Shown here: positions 17,448 through 24,979 of the stretch, one piece after another
How the letters are laid out: each line of letters opens with the position of its first letter
How positions within the stretch are numbered: the stretch's first letter is position 1
Assembly: GCA_045046905.1 (NCBI GenBank)
Contig: JASFYU010000047.1
Coordinates: 1 to 53,717, forward strand
Length of the DNA: 53,717 nucleotides
Direction of reading: 5' to 3'
Source: JASFYU01 sp045046905
GTDB lineage: Bacteria; Bacteroidota; Bacteroidia; Flavobacteriales; Flavobacteriaceae
Notes under the pieces: generated by a model
Seen by the model: the letters and a program-made list of their open reading frames with translations, nothing else
The model's database searches: none
What the model was told of the DNA's origin: nothing
Program-made: the position numbers and the translations under genes

Positions 17448-18032
17448 TTATTCCGATGGCGGTAATAATACTTTATCAATGACATGTACAATACCGTTTC
17501 CGCCTTTTATGCTTGCTATAATTTTCGCGCCACCAACATACACCTCGCCATCAATTACCTCGATAGCAAGATTTTGATTATTGGCCTGCCCTAGTTTTTT
17601 AAATTTCTTTAAAAACTCTTTGCTATAGTTACCCGGAGTTACATGATATTTGAGAATATTGGCCAAAGCACCTTTATTCTCAGGTTTCAACAAATCTTCG
17701 ACTGTACCTGCAGGAAGGGCATCAAAGGCCGCATTGGTTGGCGCAAAAACCATCAAAGGCCCTGCATTAACCAGTACATTTTCTAGCTCGGCCGCCTGTA
17801 CAGCAGCTACAAGAGTAGTGTGGTCCGGAGACCCAATAGCAATCTGAAGTACATTGGGTGTAGACCCATCATCTTCAATAAAGGCCTGACCTTGTTTTTT
17901 CACCTGCCCCGTTTCTGTTTGAGCAGCGGTAGCGGTTTTGGTTTCAGTCTTGGTTTCATTTTTACAATTGCAGAATAAAAGCAGCAGTAAAAACGACCCG
18001 AACAATACTCCGATTTTTGTCGTTATTTTCAT
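17448..18032 (-). CDS. Fasciclin-domain secreted protein in the nos operon
   Basis: 194 residues with a lipoprotein-like leader (FLLLLLFCNC), a low-complexity Thr/Glu/Lys linker and one fasciclin (FAS1) domain: NVLQIAIGSPDHTTLVAAVQAA, LMVFAPTNAAFDALPAGTVEDLL, ILKYHVTPGNYS and GNGIVHVIDKVLLPP. FAS1 domains usually mediate adhesion or binding. Here it lies 11 bp after the cytochrome c gene and 30 bp before nosZ in the same direction, so an accessory role for NosZ in the periplasm is possible but unproven. Confidence 0.9.
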   Translation of the reverse strand: MKITTKIGVLFGSFLLLLLFCNCKNETKTETKTATAAQTETGQVKKQGQAFIEDDGSTPNVLQIAIGSPDHTTLVAAVQAAELENVLVNAGPLMVFAPTNAAFDALPAGTVEDLLKPENKGALANILKYHVTPGNYSKEFLKKFKKLGQANNQNLAIEVIDGEVYVGGAKIIASIKGGNGIVHVIDKVLLPPSE

Positions 18033-18043
18033 TTTATAGTGGT

Positions 18044-18550
18044 TTATAAGGTTCTAAAATATTCAAGTACAGCCCTGGTTTGGTCTTCACTCAAACCTTG
18101 GTTAGCCATGGGAGCTCCATTAAACTCAATCAACAAATCTTTTGCCAACGAATCTTCTTTAACCATACCTTCAGGATTCAGAATCATATTCATAATCCAT
18201 TCTGGTGAACGTCTTGCCAAAATGCCATTAGGAGCCGGGCCAATGAATTTTTTACCTAGTCTATGGCAGGCCATACACATTTGCTTATATACTTCTTCTC
18301 CTTGCTTGGCCATGGCTTGATCGATTTCAGCCTCAAGTGTTATTGATGTAATCGGACCAACACCTTTGTTGGTCAATTCGATTCGTTCAGATGCTTTCGT
18401 TGTTTTAGCTTCTGGAACCGCCTTTTTTTGTTCCGTTGTCGTCTTTTGACGCTCAACACTAAAACCCTCTTTCTTCTTTTCTTCCTTTCCCCCACAGCTT
18501 AATAGAAGTATGGAAAAAAACAATACAAAACCTTTAAGTGCTATTTTCAT
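18044..18550 (-). CDS. Lipoprotein monohaem cytochrome c, first gene of the nos transcript
   Basis: 168 residues with a lipobox at Cys19 (FSILLLSC), a charged linker and one haem c site, CMACH at 92-96. Pro-rich GPAPNGILARR follows, and a likely axial methionine lies in GAPMANQG. A periplasmic electron carrier is the natural reading; as first gene before nosZ it probably donates to the CuA site, playing the role NosC proteins play in other clade II clusters. No direct evidence links it to NosZ beyond co-transcription. Confidence 0.88.
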   Translation of the reverse strand: MKIALKGFVLFFSILLLSCGGKEEKKKEGFSVERQKTTTEQKKAVPEAKTTKASERIELTNKGVGPITSITLEAEIDQAMAKQGEEVYKQMCMACHRLGKKFIGPAPNGILARRSPEWIMNMILNPEGMVKEDSLAKDLLIEFNGAPMANQGLSEDQTRAVLEYFRTL

Positions 18551-18576
18551 TTTTATGTTTTAATTAATTAACACCC

Positions 18577-18624
18577 CAAAAGTATGGGCAAGTAGGAAAG
18601 AAAAATATGACATTCGTCATATTT
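18577..18624 (-). promoter_or_regulatory. nos operon promoter with perfect CRP/FNR-type palindrome
   Basis: On the minus strand the -7 box TACTTTTG (18584-18577) is a perfect TAnnTTTG. Upstream, 18603-18624 is a perfect inverted repeat with 9-bp arms (core TGAC-ATTC-GTCA, outer AAATA/TATTT). Its centre at 18613.5 is 36.5 nt from the last base of the box, identical to the norC and hemN promoters. That places it near -41.5, a class II activator site. The gap is shared with the divergent Rrf2 gene. Confidence 0.8.
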
Positions 18625-18649
18625 AAGACAAAAATATCCTTTTTATATT

Positions 18650-18657
18650 TACATTTG
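18650..18657 (+). promoter_or_regulatory. Candidate -7 box for the Rrf2 gene
   Basis: TACATTTG on the plus strand is a perfect TAnnTTTG, 74 bp upstream of the Rrf2 start. No clear TTTG/TTG at the -33 distance was seen. The leader downstream (18665-18722) is a shortened family A repeat (CTACCTCGGGGCAGGC, CCTACCGCAGGCAGG, CAAACCCACCAGTGGG), so the mRNA would begin with it. Confidence 0.5.
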
Positions 18658-18730
18658 AAGAAAACTACCTCGGGGCAGGCCTTCCTACCGCAGGCAGGTC
18701 AAACCCACCAGTGGGAATAAAAAAACAGCT

Positions 18731-19162
18731 ATGCTCTCTAATTCCTCTAAATACGCCCTAAAAGCAGTGCTTTTCTTAGCGGTACATTCCGATAGTAAAA
18801 AGAAAATTCTTGTAAAGGATTTTAGTAAATTAATTAATGTTCCTAAAGCTTATCTTTCAAAGTTGTTGCAGAAACTTGCAAGGCACAATATCGTATCATC
18901 AATGAGAGGCCCAAGAGGAGGGTTCTATTTAAACAATGAAAACCGCGCCGTACATCTAATAGAAATTATCAATGTCATTGACGGCGAAAAGCGCTTGACC
19001 TCTTGTATGCTGAGCTTGAACAAATGTAAAGAGGAACACCCTTGCCCATTACACGATCTTCTCGGTGATACCAAGACCCATTTTTTAAAAAAAATAGAAG
19101 AAACAACTGTTGAGGATTTGGTTTCGGATATTCGAGAAGGGAAGTCTTTTTTACCATTATAA
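18731..19162 (+). CDS. Rrf2-family transcriptional regulator with three cysteines (NsrR/IscR-like)
   Basis: 143 residues. Its winged helix-turn-helix (SSKYALKAVLFLA, LVKDFSKLINVPKAYLSKLLQKLA, IVSSMRGPRGGFYL) is that of the Rrf2 family. Cys92, Cys99 and Cys105 (SCMLSLNKCKEEHPC) have the spacing used by NsrR, IscR and RirA to hold an Fe-S cluster. An NO- or Fe-S-sensing regulator is expected. It is divergent from the nos operon and shares its 180-bp intergenic region, so it may control the denitrification genes or itself. The family is certain; which member it resembles most is not. Confidence 0.93.
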   Translation: MLSNSSKYALKAVLFLAVHSDSKKKILVKDFSKLINVPKAYLSKLLQKLARHNIVSSMRGPRGGFYLNNENRAVHLIEIINVIDGEKRLTSCMLSLNKCKEEHPCPLHDLLGDTKTHFLKKIEETTVEDLVSDIREGKSFLPL

Positions 19163-20048
19163 TACCTTTAACCTCTTAAAATAAAAGGGCTGAAATTTAG
19201 TAAGCTACCTGGGAGTCAAGCCTGCCGGCATAGGTAGCTTAAACCCACTGGTAGGAATAAAGTTACCTAAATGTTAGCACAAACTGTCATAACAAACCAA
19301 GTGAAGCAATAGGCGATATGCTTCTAAATACACATTTTTTATTCCGATAGCTATTGAAAAGGAATAAGCTCCTCAATAGGCGGGCAGCCATCGGGGCATT
19401 AAATCTTCAATAGGCGAATAAAAAATTTCTTAAAAACGACTATCCCCGAGGCAGAGCCATAGGGGGAATTCTTTTTGATTAAAAAGTGGGAAGGTTTTGA
19501 AACACAACCCGCTTTTCATTTAAAAAAAACGTTTACAATACAATCGTAATTCATGATATACTCAGCAATGGGCCAAAGGGGCTTTACCAGTATTACAAAG
19601 GCAATAAATTAAGGACTACACTTTTTTTCATAGGGCAAAATCGATGTGATGTAAATTACGAAATATGAAAAAGGCCAGCATTAAGGACTAAAAAAGCTTT
19701 TTTGTTTTTTACAAATAATACCTACTACAATTTCAGTCAATACGTTCGCGACAGGCTGAATTGATGGGGAGCCCCATAAGGCATGAAAAAGACAAAAAAC
19801 GATATCATTTCAAGGCAAGACCGCATAATCAGCGGCTAAATATGGGGCTATTATTCTCACTATGGCAATAAACTATCTCGACCCAAGGGCATGAGATATT
19901 ATAAACCTGAGTTCGACCTCAGCTTATAAAAAGAAACTCTCTTGTTATTTCAATAGCTATAGAAACGTCAGCTAATTAAACCCAATGTATGGCTAGTACT
20001 CTGAGATTAAAAACCGTAAATTACCCGTGAACAATTTCAAATCTGTAT
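19163..20048 (+). repeat. 886-bp gene-free mosaic of dispersed repeats
   Basis: No coding frame is convincing here. Family A pieces occur at about 19200-19262 (CAAGCCTGCCGGCATAGG, AAACCCACTGGTAGG), 19330-19435 (CACATTTTTTATTCCGATAG) and 19865-19990 (CTCGACCCAAGGGCATGAG). A CCCCGAGGCAGAGCCATAGG block at about 19444 recurs at about 35782. The stretch 19488-19527 repeats about 40 bp of the nosZ terminator (GGGAAGGTTTTGAAACACAA then CCCGCTTTTCATTT), but without a long T run. A CCTGAGTTCGACCTCAG block (family B) lies near 19903. The remaining bases show nothing I recognise. Confidence 0.7.
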
Positions 20049-21440
20049 ATGAAAAAAAACACCTCAAGAAGATCATTTCTCAAAAAGGCGACCATGGGAT
20101 CGGCTGCATTGACGGCCGCACCCCTAATTCTCGCATCTTCTTACGAGCAGAAAGAGCCATTACACAGAGGTTATGAAACGCAAGCATATTCTGCCAATGA
20201 CCATATCAACCTTGCGCTCATAGGTTCAGGAATTCAAGGTATTTATGACACAAAGACTGCACTAGAACTACAGGGTGTGAAATTGGTCGCAGTATGTGAT
20301 TTGTATACAGGAAGATTAGATCGGGCAAAAGAGCTTTGGGGAGATGCTATTTTCACAACCCGTGACTATCGCGAACTATTGAATCGAAAAGATATAGATG
20401 CCGTAATCGTTGCAACCCCTGATCATTGGCATACAAAGATTACGATCGATGCTCTAAAGGCCGGAAAAGCCGTTTATTGCGAAAAGCCCATGGTGCAGAA
20501 ATTTGAAGAAGGGCAGCAGATTATTACGACTCAAAAAACTACTGGCAAAATCTGCCAGATAGGAAGCCAAGGCATGGCATCACTAGGTAATGAAAAGGCA
20601 AAACAGCTCTATGAAGATGGTGCAATTGGTGACATGGTGCTCTTAGATATGTATAGTGACCGGTATTCGGCCGAAGGTGCTTGGCAGTACCCTATTCCTC
20701 CAGACGCTGATCCAAGTACCGTGGATTTTGACAGCTTTTTAGGCAAGGCCCCAAAAGTTGCTTTTGACACTACAAGATTCTTTAGGTGGCGAAACTATAA
20801 GGATTATGGAACAGGCGTAGCAGGTGACCTTTTCGTACATGCCTTTTCGACATTGAACCATATCATCAGCTCCAAAGGACCAACCCGCGCATTTTCTACA
20901 GGTGGATTGCGGCACTGGCATGATGGTCGCGATGTACCTGATGTTACCTTGACCTTTTATGACTATCCAAAGACAGCTACCCATGTGGCTTTTAATGCTT
21001 CATTCCGAATTAATTTTATTGCCGGAGGCGGAGGCGGAGGCGGATTTAAAATGGTCGGCACCGAAGGGGTCATGGAAGTGAGTCAAAATTCGGTAAAACT
21101 TAGCCGTTCTAAACTCGATATGATCCCTGACAGCTATTCTATGATTTCATTTACCAAAGAGACCCAGAAAAAAATATCAGCGGCCTATGCCCAGAAAAAA
21201 TTAGACCCCAGGGCGTCCTCTTTGAATATCGGAAAGACCGTATGGGAGGCACCTCAGGATTACAAAGGGGGGCATTATGACCATTTCTATAATTTTTTTC
21301 AAGCCATACGGGGGAAAGGAAAAATAATCGAGGATCCCACTTTTGGGCTAAGAGCCGCCGGGGCGGCACTTCTGGCCAATGAAAGTTATGACACCCAAAA
21401 ACCCATAAAATGGGACCCTGTATCAATGAAATTAGTATAA
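20049..21440 (+). CDS. Exported Gfo/Idh/MocA-family oxidoreductase
   Basis: 463 residues. The N-terminus carries a Tat signal (SRRSFLKKATMGSAALTAA). A Rossmann domain follows (INLALIGSGIQGIYD), then VVATPDHWHTKITIDALKAG and the catalytic-lysine segment YCEKPMVQ, characteristic of Gfo/Idh/MocA dehydrogenases that oxidise sugar derivatives with a tightly bound nicotinamide cofactor. Tat export means it is folded with cofactor before secretion, as in glucose-fructose oxidoreductase. A GGGGGGGFKMVG loop is glycine-rich. It is followed 11 bp later by an exported PIG-L deacetylase, suggesting action on an amino or acetylated sugar. Substrate unknown. Confidence 0.9.
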   Translation: MKKNTSRRSFLKKATMGSAALTAAPLILASSYEQKEPLHRGYETQAYSANDHINLALIGSGIQGIYDTKTALELQGVKLVAVCDLYTGRLDRAKELWGDAIFTTRDYRELLNRKDIDAVIVATPDHWHTKITIDALKAGKAVYCEKPMVQKFEEGQQIITTQKTTGKICQIGSQGMASLGNEKAKQLYEDGAIGDMVLLDMYSDRYSAEGAWQYPIPPDADPSTVDFDSFLGKAPKVAFDTTRFFRWRNYKDYGTGVAGDLFVHAFSTLNHIISSKGPTRAFSTGGLRHWHDGRDVPDVTLTFYDYPKTATHVAFNASFRINFIAGGGGGGGFKMVGTEGVMEVSQNSVKLSRSKLDMIPDSYSMISFTKETQKKISAAYAQKKLDPRASSLNIGKTVWEAPQDYKGGHYDHFYNFFQAIRGKGKIIEDPTFGLRAAGAALLANESYDTQKPIKWDPVSMKLV

Positions 21441-21451
21441 CACTCAGACCC

Positions 21452-22321
21452 ATGAAAAAAAAAATAGTGCTCTCTTGCTTACTGCTCTCAATAAGTCTTC
21501 TCTTTTCTCAAGAAGAATCTCTTAACATTATTGTATTTGGTGCACATCCTGACGATTGTGATATTGATGCTGGTGGCACCGCTATACTATTTTCAAAAAT
21601 GGGTCATAAGGTTAAATTTGTTTCCTTGACCAATGGTGATGCGGGCCATTATGCCATGGGCGGAGGAGAGTTAGCCAAAATTAGAATTGCGGAAGCCAAG
21701 GAAGCCGGCAAAAGGTTCGGTGTAGAATATACCGTTTTAGACAACCATGACGGGGAATTGATGCCTACCCTTGAGAATAGGTTAAAAGTAATTCGCGAAA
21801 TACGAAAATGGAAGGCCGATATTGTTATCGCACCGAGGCCTAATGATTACCACCCCGACCACAGATATACGGGGGTCCTGGTGCAAGATGCTGCCTATAT
21901 GGTCATTGTACCCAATGTTGCCCCAGATGTGCCTCCACTTAAAAAAAATCCTGTTTTCCTCTATTCGGAAGATCGATTTCAAAAGCCCAGCCCTTTTGAG
22001 CCTGATATAGTCGTAAATATCGATGCTGTTTTTGAGCAAAAAATTTACGCCATGTCGGCCCATGAATCTCAATTTTTTGATTGGCTCCCATGGACTTCTG
22101 GCAATCTAGACAAAGTACCCAAAGGTGAAAAGGAAAGACTTAAAATGTTGGCCAACTGGCGCCCATCTACATTGAGCGAAACAGCCCTAAAATGCTTGCA
22201 GAAATGGTATGGCGATAAGACTTCGGATATTGAACATGCCGAAAGTTTTGAACTATGCGAATACGGAAAACAACCTACTGACGAAGAAATAAAAAGATTA
22301 TTTCCTATGCTCAAAAAATGA
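21452..22321 (+). CDS. Secreted PIG-L family deacetylase
   Basis: About 289 residues from the ATG at 21452 (MKKKIVLSCLLLSISLLFSQ, a Sec signal). An upstream in-frame ATG at 21410 lies inside the preceding gene. The zinc-binding motif AHPDDCDIDAGG and a later RPNDYHPDHRYTG are the hallmark of PIG-L/LmbE deacetylases, which remove acetyl groups from N-acetylglucosamine derivatives. It is probably periplasmic and co-transcribed with the Gfo/Idh/MocA oxidoreductase. The exact substrate cannot be inferred. Confidence 0.92.
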   Translation: MKKKIVLSCLLLSISLLFSQEESLNIIVFGAHPDDCDIDAGGTAILFSKMGHKVKFVSLTNGDAGHYAMGGGELAKIRIAEAKEAGKRFGVEYTVLDNHDGELMPTLENRLKVIREIRKWKADIVIAPRPNDYHPDHRYTGVLVQDAAYMVIVPNVAPDVPPLKKNPVFLYSEDRFQKPSPFEPDIVVNIDAVFEQKIYAMSAHESQFFDWLPWTSGNLDKVPKGEKERLKMLANWRPSTLSETALKCLQKWYGDKTSDIEHAESFELCEYGKQPTDEEIKRLFPMLKK

Positions 22322-22369
22322 GTGGGCGGTCTTTTTGATAATAGCCTGCCTTCGATACAAGCCTGCCTA

Positions 22370-22460
22370 ATGGCAAAGTCTACGGGGCATAGAAAATGCA
22401 AAAAAAAAAATTATTCTGATAGCTATTGAAACGAGAGGGTATTAACTCACTGCTGGGAAT
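22370..22460 (+). repeat. Dispersed intergenic repeat, family A (degenerate copy)
   Basis: After the deacetylase gene the sequence shows an ATTCTGATAGCTATTGAAACG block and ATTAACTCACTGCTGGGAAT followed by A-rich sequence. These correspond to the middle and end of family A, again in plus orientation. Confidence 0.5.
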
Positions 22461-22495
22461 AAAAAAAGGGAAACCAAAAAATTGATTTCCCTTTT
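22461..22495 (-). terminator. Intrinsic terminator after the universal stress protein gene
   Basis: AAAAGGGAAA (22464-22473) pairs perfectly with TTTCCCTTTT (22486-22495) over 10 bp. On the minus strand the stem is followed by a T run (complement of the A run at 22461-22467), so it best ends the hemN-usp transcript. It may also work for the convergent deacetylase gene. Confidence 0.75.
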
Positions 22496-22528
22496 CATAC
22501 GTCAACTAAACATAAAATAGTTTAACCG

Positions 22529-23350
22529 CTATATTCTAAAAGTGACCACCGGTATTTTAGAGTGGTTTGCGATATCCTCACCAATGCTCCCCATAAAAAA
22601 ATGAGCCAGCCCCTTACGGCCATGAGTAGATATCCCAATAAGATCTGCATTAACTTTGTCACTATAATTTAATATCCCTTTTTCAATACTGTAATCATTG
22701 TAAATCTCCACCTCTTTTCCTATTCCTGCTTTTTTCAAAAACTCGGCTATTCTTTTATTGATGTCTTTGGTGCTCAGAAAATCATCGCCAGGGGTATTGA
22801 TATAAACAAGATTTGTTTCTGCTGATAACATTTTGGCAAAATCCTCTGCCTTTTTAAATGCAGGAAGACTCTCCTCTTTAAAGCCACTAGCAAATACAAA
22901 GCGGTCTATTTTAAAATCTTCGATTTCCTCTTTAATAATCAATACCGGGACTTTTGAATTACGAACCACCCTCTCAGCATTCGAACCAACAAAAACCTCT
23001 TTCAGGCCATCGGTTCCATGTGACCCCATGACTATAAGGTCGGCATTATGCTTTTCGGCAACCTCATTTACTTCGCTAAAAACCTTAAAGTGCTTTACAA
23101 TCGGAATAACCGAAATACCTTTTAAATACGGTTTGTTCAAAAATTTACTAAACCTTTTTTCCGCTAGTTTTAACCAGAAAACGGTTTGTTCAGGATGAAG
23201 TCCTTCTGAAGAGGAAATCATGGCTTGGCTCAGCTCTAACATATGGAGCGCCAAAATTTCGGAACCATGCCTTTTCGCCAATGAAGCTGCCACCTTTAAA
23301 GCATAATCCGACTGTTCGGAAAAATCTACAGGTACTATGATATTTTTCAT
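22529..23350 (-). CDS. Universal stress protein with two UspA domains
   Basis: 273 residues made of two tandem UspA domains. Each carries the nucleotide-binding pattern G-x9-G(S/T): GSHGTDGLKEVFVGS in the first and STHGRKGLAHFFMGS in the second. The start MKNIIVPVDFSEQSDYALK is typical. Such proteins are cytoplasmic and often induced by oxygen limitation through FNR-like regulators. It lies 17 bp after hemN and very likely shares its TGAC-N4-GTCA promoter. Confidence 0.93.
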   Translation of the reverse strand: MKNIIVPVDFSEQSDYALKVAASLAKRHGSEILALHMLELSQAMISSSEGLHPEQTVFWLKLAEKRFSKFLNKPYLKGISVIPIVKHFKVFSEVNEVAEKHNADLIVMGSHGTDGLKEVFVGSNAERVVRNSKVPVLIIKEEIEDFKIDRFVFASGFKEESLPAFKKAEDFAKMLSAETNLVYINTPGDDFLSTKDINKRIAEFLKKAGIGKEVEIYNDYSIEKGILNYSDKVNADLIGISTHGRKGLAHFFMGSIGEDIANHSKIPVVTFRI

Positions 23351-23367
23351 TTCTCTAAAATTTAGGG

Positions 23368-24735
23368 TTAAATGGTCATAGAAAACAAGCGTGTTTCTGG
23401 TGCCCTTCTATGTAACAAAACGTCAAATGCCATACAAATATTTCGTATAAAGGGTTTTCCTTTCTCCTTAACCTTTAAATGTGCGGGCGTAATTTCAACC
23501 AATCCGTCCAATTTCATTTCTTGGAGCCTTTGCAAAACCGACTCCAACTCTGAGAAATAATGCTCTTGATTCTGCCAAGCTGTTTCGAATCTACACATTA
23601 GATTTAAAATATGCTGCCTAATAATTTGATCCTCATCAGTTAAGATATGTCCTCTATATATAGGTATGATATTGTTCTCTACCAGATGTTGATATTCCTC
23701 AATACTCTTCACATTTTGAGCAAACCCGTACCAACTATCACTAATACTCGATGCCCCAAGACCAATCATCGCCCGAGTCTTTGAAGCCGTATAGCCCATA
23801 AAGTTACGGTGTAATCGACCAGACTCCATAGAGACATACAAACTGTCGGTTTTTAGCGCAAAATGATCCATCCCGATTTCATGGTACCCGACCTTGGCCA
23901 GTAAATGTTTTCCTTTTTCGTATTGAATCCGCTTCACTTCGGCCGATGGTAAATCAGTATCTTTATAACCACGTTGCCCATTCCCTTTCAACCATGGCAC
24001 ATGTGCATAGCTATAGAAAGCCAAACGATCAGGCATCAGTTCCTTGGTCTTTAAAATAGTCTTCTCAACATGTTCTATGGTCTGAAAAGGCAAGCCGAAA
24101 ATAATATCATGACCAATAGATGTGTAGCCAATCTCTCTGGCCCAAGTGGTGACTTTTTTTACATTTTCAAAGGGCTGCACCCTATGAATAGCTTTCTGAA
24201 CGGTATCATTATAATCCTGTACCCCATAGCTCACTCTTCTAAAACCAACATCATACAATGCCTGAAGATGTTCATGGGTAGTATTATTGGGGTGGCCCTC
24301 AAAACTAAATTCATAGTCTACGGCCTTATCTGCCAATCTAAAAATACCGTTTATAAGGCGCTGCAAATTTTCAGGCGAAAAAAAAGTAGGAGTGCCCCCG
24401 CCCAAATGCAATTCTTTAATTATAGGCTTTGAGGAAAAGAGATCGCAATATATTTTCCATTCCTTAAGCACTGATGTAATATACGGGTTTTCAACATCAT
24501 GCCGTTTTGTTATTCGCTTATGGCAACCACAAAAGGTACACATACTTTCGCAGAATGGTAGATGAATATAAAGGCTAACACCTTCGCTCACATTACTTTC
24601 CTCGAAACTCCGCTGCAGGCTAGCCCTCCATAGCTTACCCGAGAAGGTTTCCATATTCCAATACGGCACCGTAGGATAACTGGTATACCGGGGACCCGGA
24701 ATATTATATTTTTGAACAAGACCGCACATACACAT
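23368..24735 (-). CDS. hemN: Oxygen-independent coproporphyrinogen III oxidase
   Basis: 455 residues, the normal HemN length. The radical SAM cluster motif C-x3-C-x2-C is in HLPFCESMCTFCGC. Further family signatures are LHLGGGTPTFF, SFEGHPNNTT, GHDIIFGLPFQT and IGLGASSISD. HemN converts coproporphyrinogen III to protoporphyrinogen IX without oxygen, so it supplies haem for the cytochromes and NO reductase under denitrifying conditions. The start MCMCGLVQKYNIPGPRYTSYPT fits. It is the first gene of a two-gene transcript with a universal stress protein. Confidence 0.95.
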   Translation of the reverse strand: MCMCGLVQKYNIPGPRYTSYPTVPYWNMETFSGKLWRASLQRSFEESNVSEGVSLYIHLPFCESMCTFCGCHKRITKRHDVENPYITSVLKEWKIYCDLFSSKPIIKELHLGGGTPTFFSPENLQRLINGIFRLADKAVDYEFSFEGHPNNTTHEHLQALYDVGFRRVSYGVQDYNDTVQKAIHRVQPFENVKKVTTWAREIGYTSIGHDIIFGLPFQTIEHVEKTILKTKELMPDRLAFYSYAHVPWLKGNGQRGYKDTDLPSAEVKRIQYEKGKHLLAKVGYHEIGMDHFALKTDSLYVSMESGRLHRNFMGYTASKTRAMIGLGASSISDSWYGFAQNVKSIEEYQHLVENNIIPIYRGHILTDEDQIIRQHILNLMCRFETAWQNQEHYFSELESVLQRLQEMKLDGLVEITPAHLKVKEKGKPFIRNICMAFDVLLHRRAPETRLFSMTI

Positions 24736-24749
24736 AGTTTGTTAGGAAA

Positions 24750-24792
24750 CAAAAATACTATTTAAGACTCCCAAAAAACATGACAAATGTCA
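24750..24792 (-). promoter_or_regulatory. hemN promoter with CRP/FNR-type palindrome
   Basis: The minus-strand -7 box TATTTTTG (24757-24750) is a perfect TAnnTTTG. The palindrome TGACAAATGTCA spans 24781-24792. Centre-to-box distance is again exactly 36.5 nt. The remainder of the 24736-24979 gap shows no gene. Confidence 0.75.
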
Positions 24793-24979
24793 GGAAAGTC
24801 ATTAACGCGATGTACCATTAGGTTTTAAGTCAACTTTAGAATATACCTTTGTATACACTTATAATCCTAACCATAGCAGCGCTATTTTGAAACCTATTAA
24901 GTGTTATTTTTTTACTCTTTTATTCCAATTCTACTACAAAATTGGAATAATCACCCTTGCCAGGAGTGAACAAGCACTC

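Noticed and set aside
18603..18624. Palindrome as an Rrf2/NsrR site
   Set aside because: The TGAC-N4-GTCA form and the -41.5 placement at three promoters fit a CRP/FNR-type activator; an additional Rrf2 role cannot be excluded but is not supported.
19163..20048. Hidden RNA gene (tRNA or riboswitch) in the long gap
   Set aside because: I found no tRNA cloverleaf or known riboswitch core; the stretch is explained largely by repeat pieces.
21410..21451. Earlier start for the PIG-L deacetylase
   Set aside because: The upstream ATG lies inside the preceding oxidoreductase gene; the ATG at 21452 begins a clean Sec signal peptide.
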